Positions 16,410-24,094 of a stretch of 64,000 nt of DNA are shown here, one piece after another. Origin of the DNA: Spirosoma sp. 48-14 (GTDB lineage: Bacteria > Bacteroidota > Bacteroidia > Cytophagales > Spirosomataceae); contig NZ_MKUD01000020.1 of NCBI RefSeq assembly GCF_001898575.1, positions 89,026 to 153,025 of the forward strand. Direction: 5' to 3'. Each line of letters starts with the position of its first letter. Within the stretch, counting starts at the first letter, position 1. Made by a program: the position numbers and the translations under genes. Below the pieces are notes generated by a model. It had not been told where the DNA came from. It made no database searches and was given only the letters and a program-made list of their open reading frames with translations.

Positions 16410-17414
16410 TTATAAAGCGTTTGCAGGTTCAGGTTTACCGGCTGAATCCCGGCCTTGCAGCCACTCACGGAACTCCTGCATGCGTACACGCGGCACGATG
16501 ATTTCGTGATGGCCTGGGTTATTCAGTGTAACAATGTATTTGCCGTTTTCCCAATAGGAGTAGTGCAAAACGGCTTGTCGGTTCACAATATAATCGCGTT
16601 TGATACGGAAAAACTGGGAAGGATCCAATTCCGCTTCCAATTCATTAATGGTCTTATTGACCATATACCGTTCTTTGATCGTTTCGGCATAGTAAGCGCG
16701 TTCTTCCACCGTGAAGTAATATGCTTCGTTGACAGGGAAATCGAATTCTCCCAAATTACTCTTGCCTTTGAGATAGCTTAGGTATTTTGAAGGTATAGTA
16801 GGTTTTGGTAAGAACGTTTCGGATAGCTCCAAGTACTTCTGAGCGGCTTCTGCTGCATCGGCTTCTGCTTTCTCCTGAGCTTCTTTCCGTTGATTTAGGT
16901 AGTCTTTAAGTAACGAAATGTTTAGCGCTAAGTATCCTATAAGTAGTACAGGGAAGAGGTATTTGAAATACATCAACCATGTGAAAGTATATAAAATGTA
17001 GCCATTTATATATTCATTGAGGGTATAACCTTGATATTGTTCTAAAAAGAATCGAACAGTCTGTGTAATAGGATTAAAAAATAAAAAAGCTATCAAGAAA
17101 ACCGGAAGAAATTTTAATTCGTAACGGCCAATCGAACGCCATGAATTTTCGATTGTAGAGATATTTCTAACTCGATGATAGAAGTTTATTAAAGAGAACG
17201 TAATATATACAGTTATTGATTCTGGAATAATGATGCTTCGAAAAAACTTGCTGATATAAGGTAATACGCCACCTTCATTAGCGACATGCTGAATTTTTAT
17301 TCTATAGCCAATCGACCAAGAAACAGCCTCATAAACTATTACAATGCTAAGCATTATAAATAGGCTATTTACCGGTTTACTTAGGAAGTTCCGGGTCAGT
17401 CGAATTTCCTTCAT
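16410..17414 (-). CDS. Membrane-anchored LytTR-domain DNA-binding regulator
   Basis: The 334-residue protein starts with about four membrane segments (roughly 15-32, 65-80, 100-118, 150-175). A short coiled-coil-like helix follows (LNQRKEAQEKAEADAAEAAQ). The C-terminal LytTR domain (about 225-325) contains the strand and helix pattern of the family (YMVNKTINELEAEL; FFRIKRDYIVNRQAV; VPRVRMQEFREWL). There is no receiver domain, so a membrane signal may act directly on DNA binding. LytTR proteins bind short direct repeats about two helical turns apart, which fits the 21-bp repeats nearby. It is divergent from the peptide-acyltransferase pair. Confidence 0.88.
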   Translation of the reverse strand: MKEIRLTRNFLSKPVNSLFIMLSIVIVYEAVSWSIGYRIKIQHVANEGGVLPYISKFFRSIIIPESITVYITFSLINFYHRVRNISTIENSWRSIGRYELKFLPVFLIAFLFFNPITQTVRFFLEQYQGYTLNEYINGYILYTFTWLMYFKYLFPVLLIGYLALNISLLKDYLNQRKEAQEKAEADAAEAAQKYLELSETFLPKPTIPSKYLSYLKGKSNLGEFDFPVNEAYYFTVEERAYYAETIKERYMVNKTINELEAELDPSQFFRIKRDYIVNRQAVLHYSYWENGKYIVTLNNPGHHEIIVPRVRMQEFREWLQGRDSAGKPEPANAL

Positions 17415-17518
17415 GCTGTCGCCTTAATCAAAACTCGTACTAATATAGTGGTAATATTTAACTAATTGCAACTCGTAATTGTGACTTTTTAGCGATGGAT
17501 GCCCTTTGATTGAGCTGG

Positions 17519-17526
17519 TAGCTTTG
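17519..17526 (+). promoter_or_regulatory. -7 box upstream of the small peptide gene
   Basis: TAGCTTTG matches TAnnTTTG, 52 nt before the peptide ATG (17578). No good -33 TTG lies at the usual spacing. Confidence 0.45.
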
Positions 17527-17577
17527 TATCATCAAAAACAAGCAACTGCTTATCAATTATACAAGATACAAATCGCC

Positions 17578-17748
17578 ATGAAAAAACAATTCGCAATCAA
17601 GCCTGTCCAGATCCTCAAAACTGTTGTTAAATCTGTTAATCAGCCTGAGTCTAACACATTATCGAATAGAATACTTGCTGCTGGTGGATGCTGCGAAAAC
17701 GTAACATTTGATTTCCACCGCCTTTCCAAGCCCGTTTTCTCGCTTTAA
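17578..17748 (+). CDS. Small 56-residue peptide, RiPP-precursor-like
   Basis: The ATG at 17578 gives a 56-residue peptide with a basic N-terminal half (MKKQFAIKPVQILKTVVKSV), a polar middle, and a C-terminal part after a Gly-Gly site: AAGGCCENVTFDFHRLSKP. The GG followed by CC recalls leader/core junctions of Bacteroidota ribosomal peptide precursors. It ends 12 nt before an acyltransferase-like gene, so the pair is surely co-transcribed. The frame is open further upstream from a TTG at 17506, but that part has no peptide-like features. Function is not known; the precursor role is inferred from layout and composition. Confidence 0.6.
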   Translation: MKKQFAIKPVQILKTVVKSVNQPESNTLSNRILAAGGCCENVTFDFHRLSKPVFSL

Positions 17749-17760
17749 TTTCTTACCATA

Positions 17761-18873
17761 ATGCGTACTACACGTCAACTTTACAAGCAGGAGTTGGAGC
17801 GTTGTCGCGCCCACTTCGAGCAGATCGACCTGGAGAAAGAACGGGGGTATTTGATGAAATACACCACCTTTTCGGCCAATGTCGAGAACCTGCTGCCTGC
17901 CATTCCCCGTCAGGAACATGATACGTTGTTCCGCGAGCTACTGTTGCAGCAGATGTTCACCTCATTCGATCAGCAGTGCCTTACGGCTGGTGATTTGGTA
18001 AAGTTGCGTGGAGCAGATCATCTGCTCGAAAAAGAGTATAGTCCCCGGATTTACTGCACCTATCACCTCGGTTCGTACCGGATGCTGACCAGCGTGCTGT
18101 TTCGTAAGGGAGTCGATTGTGTACTGCTGGTTGGCAGTAATATGAATCGCAATCAGGGGGACGGAATGACCGAGCACATTGAAGGGTTGCGGCAAAAACA
18201 TGGCCTTACCAATGTATTTCGGGTGGTTGAGGCCGGAAGTCCTACGGCTGGGCTTACGGTACTACGGGAATTAAAAGCAGGGCGGTCGCTGATTGTGTAC
18301 GTCGATGGGAGCCCCGAAACGGGTCCTAAACCCGGTGAAGAATCCCAATTTCTTTCTGTTCGCTTTGGGCATCGTCGGATGCTCACCCGGAAAGGAGTTG
18401 GTTACCTGTCGCACGCTGCGGGCGTACCAATCGTACCCGTCGTCAGCTATCGTCGGTCCGATATGGCCAATGTGCTGCATTGCCTGAAGTCGATCAAGCC
18501 GATTCCACAAAGTGATCGAGAGCTATACTGCCAGGAGGCCATGCAACAATTGTACGATGCGTTCTGGCCATTTTTGAAGCAGTATCCAGGCCAATGGGAA
18601 GGCTGGAACTATGTGCATCTATTTTTAGAACCAGAAAAAGCGAAGAAGACGTATATGGGTTACCGGAAGCAGGTCGCTTTCAATGAAAACCGCTATACGC
18701 TATGCGATCTGGAAGAGGCCCCTATTCTGTTCGACCGCCGATTGTATCAGACCTATGAGATTACGGAAGATTTACGGGACTTGCTCCTGAATCTTTCTGA
18801 GGTAGAGTCAGTTGAGGAACTCTTAGGTCGGGAGATGTTTAGTGAATTAATGGAAATGGAAGTACTGTATTAA
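17761..18873 (+). CDS. Lysophospholipid-acyltransferase-like (LpxL/HtrB-type) protein with extra C-terminal domain
   Basis: The 370-residue protein carries an LPLAT-type core (about 95-270): YHLGSYRML, where H102 corresponds to the catalytic His; a VDGSPETG block; and a VPFF-like block followed by GYLSHAAGVPIVPVVSYRR. In LpxL/HtrB enzymes the motif is HxxxxE/D; here the fifth position after His is Arg107, so the acidic partner is missing. About 65 C-terminal residues beyond the core (YTLCDLEEAPILFDRR, then ITEDLRDLLLNLSEVESVEELL) vaguely resemble a PqqD-like peptide-recognition fold. No signal peptide is seen. Co-transcribed with the small peptide upstream. Confidence 0.75.
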   Translation: MRTTRQLYKQELERCRAHFEQIDLEKERGYLMKYTTFSANVENLLPAIPRQEHDTLFRELLLQQMFTSFDQQCLTAGDLVKLRGADHLLEKEYSPRIYCTYHLGSYRMLTSVLFRKGVDCVLLVGSNMNRNQGDGMTEHIEGLRQKHGLTNVFRVVEAGSPTAGLTVLRELKAGRSLIVYVDGSPETGPKPGEESQFLSVRFGHRRMLTRKGVGYLSHAAGVPIVPVVSYRRSDMANVLHCLKSIKPIPQSDRELYCQEAMQQLYDAFWPFLKQYPGQWEGWNYVHLFLEPEKAKKTYMGYRKQVAFNENRYTLCDLEEAPILFDRRLYQTYEITEDLRDLLLNLSEVESVEELLGREMFSELMEMEVLY

Positions 18874-18897
18874 GTCGCTTCTACCATCAACTATAAA

Positions 18898-18936
18898 CGC
18901 CGAGGGATTACCAGATAGTCTGGTAATCCCTCGGCG
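18898..18936. terminator. Bidirectional terminator
   Basis: A perfect 18-bp stem (18898-18915 with 18919-18936) with a 3-nt loop separates the acyltransferase gene from the convergent rng. Confidence 0.85.
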
Positions 18937-18973
18937 GTATTCTGATAAAACGTAGTAAAATTTTACTACATTT

Positions 18974-20536
18974 TTAAGCATTATTACTGAGTTCGATTTC
19001 TTCTCCCTGCTTGTTAAAGAACTTAAAGTTAACAATTCCTAACGAACTGTCCTTAATTACTTTAACCCATGTTTTATATTTCATATACCATTGCACTTGT
19101 TTGGAGTAAATACCCTTAGTGTAATAAGCATATAAAAGTGGGTTCAAAGAAATCGAAATGCCCCGTTCATTTTGCTTGGTCAGAATATAATCGAGATTGT
19201 TTTCGATTACATCCGTCACTAACACGCTAGCCTGAATGGTCCCTGTACCACCACAGGTTGGGCACACTTCCCGCGTCACAATATTCATTTCAGGCCGAAC
19301 ACGCTGACGGGTAATCTGCATCAGCCCGAATTTGGTAAGTGGCAGAATCGTAAACTTCGAGCGCTCGGGTTTCATTTCGTCGCGCATGATATCCTGCAGA
19401 AGTTTTTTGTTTTCTGCCTTCTTCATGTCGATGAAGTCAATGACAATAATGCCACCCATGTCGCGCAGCCGAAGCTGCCGGGCAATTTCCTTGGCTGCCT
19501 CCCGATTCACACTAATAGCGGTGGCCTCCTGGTCTTCTTCGGAGTTCGACTTGTTGCCGCTGTTAACATCAATCACGTGGAGCGCTTCGGTATGCTCAAT
19601 AATCAGGTAGCCACCACCTGGCAAGCTCACCGATCGGCCAAACAGCGATTTAAGCTGTTTTTCCAATCCTAATGCCTCAAAAATTTTCGTTTTGCCTGTA
19701 TAGAGCTTAACGATTTTTTCTTTCTCGGGAGCTATGGTGTGAATATAGTCTCTGATTTCGTCGTACGATTCACGCGTATCGACAGTAATACTTTCGAACG
19801 ATTCGTTGAGCATATCCCGCAGAATCGACGAAGCCCGGTTCATTTCGCCCAGAACCCGATCGCGCGGTTTAGCTTCGCTCAGTGACTTAATGGCCTGATC
19901 CCACTTGGCTAATGAGTTCTGTAGGTCGCGGTCAAGTTCCTCTACGTCTTTGTCCTGAGCTACCGTTCGAACAATAACGCCGAAATTTTGCGGTTTTAAT
20001 GACGACATGAGCCGCATCAGCCGCGACCGTTCGGCACGGTCGGTAATCTTTTTGGAAAGGTTTACGCCATCTGAGAATGGCACCAGCACTAAATAGCGGC
20101 CAGCAATTGAGATATCGCAGGAAAGGCGTGGACCTTTGGTTGAGATAGGTTCTTTAACTACCTGAACCAGGATGGGAGCGTTTTTCGTCAGTACCTTATC
20201 GATTTTCCCAATTTTCTCGATAGGTGGCTCAAGCTTCATACCACTGAGCCGCCCGGTTGTGACGCGCTTGGCGATTACATCTTTGACCAGTTTGTTGAGC
20301 GAATTAACATTCGGCCCCAGATCCTGATAGTGCAGGAAACCATCTTTTTCGTGACCAACGTCGACAAAGGCCGCGTTGAGACCGGAAGATAATTTCTTGA
20401 CTGTTCCTAAGTAAAGATCGCCAACGGTGAAGCTGCTGTCTAACTCTTCTTCGTGATACTCCAGCAGTCTCTTGTTTTGCAAGAGCGCAATCCGATCACC
20501 TTTCTGAGTAGAACTGATAACTAATTCATTACTCAC
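18974..20536 (-). CDS. rng: Ribonuclease G/E family endoribonuclease
   Basis: The 520-residue protein has the RNase E/G order: N-terminal S1 region (VGDLYLGTVKKLSSGLNAAFVDVG near 38), catalytic DNase I-like part (HVIDVNSGNKS near 325; GGIIVIDFIDM near 362) and the zinc-link motif CPTCGGTG near 427 that joins the dimer. It cleaves single-stranded AU-rich RNA in rRNA maturation and mRNA decay. The length matches RNase G rather than the long RNase E. It ends next to a perfect convergent terminator. Confidence 0.95.
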   Translation of the reverse strand: MSNELVISSTQKGDRIALLQNKRLLEYHEEELDSSFTVGDLYLGTVKKLSSGLNAAFVDVGHEKDGFLHYQDLGPNVNSLNKLVKDVIAKRVTTGRLSGMKLEPPIEKIGKIDKVLTKNAPILVQVVKEPISTKGPRLSCDISIAGRYLVLVPFSDGVNLSKKITDRAERSRLMRLMSSLKPQNFGVIVRTVAQDKDVEELDRDLQNSLAKWDQAIKSLSEAKPRDRVLGEMNRASSILRDMLNESFESITVDTRESYDEIRDYIHTIAPEKEKIVKLYTGKTKIFEALGLEKQLKSLFGRSVSLPGGGYLIIEHTEALHVIDVNSGNKSNSEEDQEATAISVNREAAKEIARQLRLRDMGGIIVIDFIDMKKAENKKLLQDIMRDEMKPERSKFTILPLTKFGLMQITRQRVRPEMNIVTREVCPTCGGTGTIQASVLVTDVIENNLDYILTKQNERGISISLNPLLYAYYTKGIYSKQVQWYMKYKTWVKVIKDSSLGIVNFKFFNKQGEEIELSNNA

Positions 20537-20568
20537 AAGATGAATACACGGTTAGAAAATGGCTGAGT

Positions 20569-20618
20569 AAAAAAATAGAAGCCACGTTCGGGCTTTACAG
20601 ACCGGCCGAGGCTTCTAT
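20569..20618 (-). terminator. Terminator upstream of rng (after the 29-residue ribosomal gene)
   Basis: On the minus strand the stem ATAGAAGCC / GGCTTCTAT (20618-20610 with 20583-20575) is followed by a run of T. It should end transcripts from the AURKAIP1-like gene. Confidence 0.65.
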
Positions 20619-20632
20619 AAAATAAGTTTTAT

Positions 20633-20719
20633 GTTTACGGTTTACCGGTTACGGTTGGCCAATGCGACTATAGATTATAGCGTCAGCCAACCGTAGACTG
20701 TAAACCGTAAACCGTAAAC
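20633..20719. repeat. Long intergenic palindrome with heptamer-type arms
   Basis: The left arm (20633-20659) starts gtttacggtttac. The right arm (20686-20719) ends in three near-copies of the 7-nt unit taaaccg, one more than the left arm has. The 26-nt loop contains a short inner inverted repeat. Confidence 0.8.
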
Positions 20720-20725
20720 TATAAC

Positions 20726-20815
20726 CTATTTTTTCTTATGCCGATTCTTTCTAAGCCGCTTCTTCCGTTTGTGAGTAGCAATCTTGTGCCGTTTCCGTTT
20801 CTTACCGCAAGGCAT
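20726..20815 (-). CDS. AURKAIP1/COX24-domain small ribosomal protein (29 residues)
   Basis: The minus strand from ATG at 20815 to TAG at 20726 encodes a 29-residue, extremely basic peptide (MPCGKKRKRHKIATHKRKKR then LRKNRHKKK). This is the short AURKAIP1/COX24-type sequence found across Bacteroidota, related to mitochondrial mS38 and bacterial bS22, a small-subunit ribosomal protein. It is easily missed because of its size. It is followed by a long palindrome and a terminator, so it appears to be a monocistronic unit. Confidence 0.85.
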   Translation of the reverse strand: MPCGKKRKRHKIATHKRKKRLRKNRHKKK

Positions 20816-20884
20816 AATCGATAAATGTTTTTAATGGTTGAAAATTCGTGTCGGCCAAACCACTCGGTTTAGCCCTTAAAATCA

Positions 20885-20975
20885 ATGTATAATGAAAAAT
20901 GAATAATGTAGAATGTGTTGATCGGGAGTATGTATCCTGATCCATTTACACTGTTCATTGTACATTCTTTATTTT
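20885..20975. repeat. Imperfect palindrome after the TPR gene
   Basis: AT-rich arms (aatgaataatgtagaatgtg and the opposing cattgtacattctttattt) with an inner imperfect GATC-type stem form a degraded member of the intergenic palindrome set. It abuts the TPR gene stop. Confidence 0.45.
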
Positions 20976-21823
20976 AGCCGTTCCTCATATTCCTGAACAG
21001 CCGCCAGAATCTGCGGGTCTTTCTCCTGCTTCTTCACTTGCGCCAGAACTTGTCTGGCTTCAGCCTTCTGACCCGCTTCGGCTAAACTTACACCTAAATA
21101 AAACTGCGCTTTCCGACTGGCTGGATTTGTAGCCAGAATTTGTCGGAACCGTTCAATGGCCCGCTCATACTGATTCGACCGCATGGCCAGTAAACCTAAA
21201 TTAAACAGAGCCAGTTCATTCGTTGGGTCCTGTTTGATAACCTCCCGCAGTAGCATAATCCCCTGCATGGGGGTGTCGGTATTGACATAAGTCATAGCCA
21301 TATTCGCTTTTGCCGACAGTAAATTTGGGTTTTTGGCGAGTGCCTGCCCGTAATACTCACGGGTTTTCTGCCCCAGAAGCGCTGTTTTCTTTTCATCAAC
21401 GGCAAAACTGTAGGCTTCGAAAAACGCATCGCCAGCTCGTAGCAGATTACGCTCATTAGGCACTGATTTGACCAGTTCTTCAGCATAATAGGCCGCACTA
21501 TCGTAGCGGGTAACTTCATGCAAAAGGGTAATCAGTTTTTCGGCAATAGCTTCTTTCTGGGTAGAATTAGCTTTGGTAAATTCTGTCTCCAGCGTAGTTA
21601 GCCGTTTTTGCTGCTCGGTCGATAATGGTTTTTCATGTACAGATGCACCATTACCCGATGCCGTACGTGATTCGGTCTTCGACGGATTGGTAGCAGGAGC
21701 CTGCATGGCACGACCACCAAGCTGCTTGTTATCATTTCGTACGACAACCTTCGGTAAGGAGTACAATCCTACCGTGAGGGCCGAAGCCAATACGATAACA
21801 AGCAGCACGGATTTATTCATCAT
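20969..21823 (-). CDS. Membrane-anchored tetratricopeptide repeat protein
   Basis: The 284-residue protein has one N-terminal membrane segment (SVLLVIVLASALTVGLYSL), a Ser/Thr-rich linker (about 35-70), then TPR helices from about 85 to the end (for example ALFNLGLLAMRSNQYERAIE and KAQFYLGVSLAEAGQKAEAR). TPR proteins act as protein-protein scaffolds; here the TPR part should face the periplasm. It lies 67 nt downstream of the HU gene on the same strand and may be co-transcribed. No specific function can be assigned. Confidence 0.85.
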   Translation of the reverse strand: MMNKSVLLVIVLASALTVGLYSLPKVVVRNDNKQLGGRAMQAPATNPSKTESRTASGNGASVHEKPLSTEQQKRLTTLETEFTKANSTQKEAIAEKLITLLHEVTRYDSAAYYAEELVKSVPNERNLLRAGDAFFEAYSFAVDEKKTALLGQKTREYYGQALAKNPNLLSAKANMAMTYVNTDTPMQGIMLLREVIKQDPTNELALFNLGLLAMRSNQYERAIERFRQILATNPASRKAQFYLGVSLAEAGQKAEARQVLAQVKKQEKDPQILAAVQEYEERLK

Positions 21824-21890
21824 GGATGGTCGTCACGGGCAAATGTCTGTACTGGCTTAGCCAGCCCTTCTGCCGTCGGAGCTACGTCGA

Positions 21891-22193
21891 TTACTCAGCG
21901 GTTACTTTAGCTTTCTCGCTGGTTTTTACTTGTTCAACAAAAACCTTGGCAGGTTTGAAGCTAGGAATAAAGTGCTCATCAATTACCATAGCGGTATTTT
22001 TCGAGATATTCCGGGCTACCTTCTTAGCGCGCTTCTTATTGATGAAGCTGCCGAACCCTCTTACATAAATGTTCTCTCCCTCGGCCAATGAGTCCTTAAC
22101 TACTGAAAAGAAGGTTTCCAATGTGTTTGTTACTTCTGCCTTATCAATGCCAGTCTTATCGGCGATCTCGGCAATTACATCTGCTTTCGTCAC
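21891..22193 (-). CDS. HU/IHF-family DNA-binding protein
   Basis: The 100-residue protein fits the HU fold: N-terminal helices (MTKADVIAEIADKTGIDKAE), the turn VRGFGSFINKKRAKKVARN leading to the DNA-contacting arm, and the C-terminal helix FKPAKVFVEQV. It bends and compacts DNA as a dimer. A Bacteroidota -7 box (TACCTTTG) lies 60 nt upstream. It is divergent from mutY. Confidence 0.93.
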   Translation of the reverse strand: MTKADVIAEIADKTGIDKAEVTNTLETFFSVVKDSLAEGENIYVRGFGSFINKKRAKKVARNISKNTAMVIDEHFIPSFKPAKVFVEQVKTSEKAKVTAE

Positions 22194-22254
22194 GACTTCT
22201 TAAACTTTAACGTTTTCTGTGTTGTTGAAAATTCGGGTCTCAAAAATGGGAGCA

Positions 22255-22262
22255 CAAAGGTA
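22255..22262 (-). promoter_or_regulatory. -7 box of the HU gene
   Basis: TACCTTTG on the minus strand matches TAnnTTTG about 60 nt before the start codon. No TTG was found at the expected -33. Confidence 0.5.
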
Positions 22263-22333
22263 GGGCTTTCCTCTAAATTTAAAAAGTCCGGTCTTCCATT
22301 TTTCCTCCTAACGTTCTATTTTTCTGTTTTATT

Positions 22334-23452
22334 TTGGATTGGCAATCAGACATTAACAAAACCGAAGTCACCTTCGCGCCCGTATTGGAGAGGTGGTATG
22401 AGGTTCATAAACGTGACCTGCCGTGGCGGCACACCCGTGATCCGTATCGTATCTGGTTATCGGAAATAATCCTTCAGCAAACCCGCGTTGCACAGGGAAA
22501 ACCCTACTACGAACGCTTTGTAGAAGCTTATCCAACGATAGCTGATATGGCTCGGGCCGACGAGCGTGAACTGCTTCGGCTCTGGCAGGGCCTAGGTTAT
22601 TATTCCCGTGCCCGCAACTTGCATCAGACTGCTCGTTATGTAACTCTTCAATTGAATGGAAAGTTTCCGTCTACTTATCACGAGCTTCTGAAAATGAAGG
22701 GTATAGGCGTTTATACGGCAGCCGCTGTAGCCTCCTTTGCGTTTGGCGAGCGGGTGCCAGTGGTAGATGGGAATGTATATCGGGTGTTGGCTCGTGTATT
22801 TGGCATTGCCGATGATATTACAACAACGGTAGCTAAAAAAACATTTGCCACGTTGGCTAACCGACTGATTCAGTCGGCTACTGATCCGGCTACTTATAAT
22901 CAGGCTATTATGGAGTTTGGTGCTATTCATTGTACCCCCATAGCGCCGGATTGCTTGCTTTGTCCGCTCCAGCAGAGCTGTATAGCCTATCAGACAGGTC
23001 GTCAACATCTGTTGCCGGTAAAAGCGAAGAAAGCACCTGTGCGGGAACGATTCTTTTCGTACCTGGTTTTTCGGCACAATGGGCAACTTGCCATGCGGGA
23101 GCGAACGGCTCGCGACGTTTGGCAGAATCTCTATGACTTTTACCTATGCGAAACCAGCGAATCGCTTTCTCTAAGTATTTTAGCGGATGATCTGGAATCT
23201 TTCTGGTTACAATTGTCGTTACCTGAACCAATCCTTGCCGCTGTAAGGAAAGGAACTTTGATTGGTTCACCCAGTGAGGTCACACAATTATTGTCGCATC
23301 AGCGAATACGTGCCCAGTTTTACCTGATTGATTTGCCAGAAGATGCTATTTCCCTTTTAACCAATGATTTACACTGGTTTAATGAGGAACAGGTAAGTAT
23401 ACTGCCTAAGCCTGTATTGATTACAAACTATTTGAAAGATCTGTTTGGATAA
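22334..23452 (+). CDS. mutY: A/G-specific adenine glycosylase MutY
   Basis: The 372-residue protein has the HhH-GPD glycosylase core with catalytic Glu in LSEIILQQTRVAQG, the hairpin region MKGIGVYTAAAVASFAFGE and catalytic Asp in VPVVDGNVYRVLARVFG. The iron-sulfur loop CTPIAPDCLLCPLQQSC (C-x6-C-x2-C-x5-C) lies near 200-216, and a C-terminal NUDIX-like 8-oxoG recognition domain follows. It removes A mispaired with 8-oxoG. No ATG fits the N-terminus; TTG at 22334 is the best start. It precedes ssb and gldE, the arrangement known from gliding Bacteroidota. Confidence 0.95.
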   Translation: MDWQSDINKTEVTFAPVLERWYEVHKRDLPWRHTRDPYRIWLSEIILQQTRVAQGKPYYERFVEAYPTIADMARADERELLRLWQGLGYYSRARNLHQTARYVTLQLNGKFPSTYHELLKMKGIGVYTAAAVASFAFGERVPVVDGNVYRVLARVFGIADDITTTVAKKTFATLANRLIQSATDPATYNQAIMEFGAIHCTPIAPDCLLCPLQQSCIAYQTGRQHLLPVKAKKAPVRERFFSYLVFRHNGQLAMRERTARDVWQNLYDFYLCETSESLSLSILADDLESFWLQLSLPEPILAAVRKGTLIGSPSEVTQLLSHQRIRAQFYLIDLPEDAISLLTNDLHWFNEEQVSILPKPVLITNYLKDLFG

Positions 23453-23527
23453 GTCGGTATAATTGGGTATCTTTAATCTTCTTTAACGCCACATAAGTTA
23501 ATTCGTAACACCAACAATACAAACAGC

Positions 23528-24052
23528 ATGGCCAGTCTTAATAAGATGATAATAATCGGTAACCTGGGTGCCGATCCTGAAGTGCGGTACCTGGATGGCG
23601 GAGCCGTGGTAGCTACCTTCAACGTCGCCACTACCGAGAAATTCACCAACCGAAATGGGGAAAAAGTAGAGCAGACAGAGTGGTTTCGGATTGAATTATG
23701 GAATGAACAGGCCAAAGTGGCTGAAAAATATTTAAAGAAAGGAAATTCAGTTTATGTAGAAGGGCGGCTGCGAACAGAAGCCTGGACGGACAAAGAAGGA
23801 AAAGAACGGACATCGCTGCGTGTTCGGGCCAATACCATGCAGTTGCTGGGTAGCCCTAATAGTGATCGGCCGGATGAAGTGCCTTATGAAGCGCCCCGTC
23901 AACAGGCCGCACCAGCTCAGTCCACGAATGCCCCTCGCCCGCAGGCTGCGCCAGCGCCCCGTCAGCAGCCCACCGGAACACCAGACCGCCGACGAGAGCC
24001 GGAGCCTGTGCCTTTTGAGAGCAACAGTGGTGATGATGACCTTCCTTTCTAA
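23528..24052 (+). CDS. ssb: Single-stranded DNA-binding protein
   Basis: The 174-residue protein has an OB-fold (about 1-110: MIIIGNLGADPEVRYLDGG; VYVEGRLRTEAW), a Pro/Gln/Ala-rich disordered linker (about 118-160) and the acidic tip DDDLPF that binds partner proteins such as RecQ, PriA and polymerase subunits. It forms tetramers on single-stranded DNA. It lies between mutY and gldE, 42 nt from the latter. Confidence 0.97.
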   Translation: MASLNKMIIIGNLGADPEVRYLDGGAVVATFNVATTEKFTNRNGEKVEQTEWFRIELWNEQAKVAEKYLKKGNSVYVEGRLRTEAWTDKEGKERTSLRVRANTMQLLGSPNSDRPDEVPYEAPRQQAAPAQSTNAPRPQAAPAPRQQPTGTPDRRREPEPVPFESNSGDDDLPF

Positions 24053-24094
24053 TCATCGCACAGACGCTCTATTGTTGAACGAGAACTGATATAC

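Noticed and set aside
16175..16489. Minus-strand frame of 104 codons overlapping the LytTR gene end
   Set aside because: Overlaps the conserved LytTR C-terminus in another frame and has no domain-like composition.
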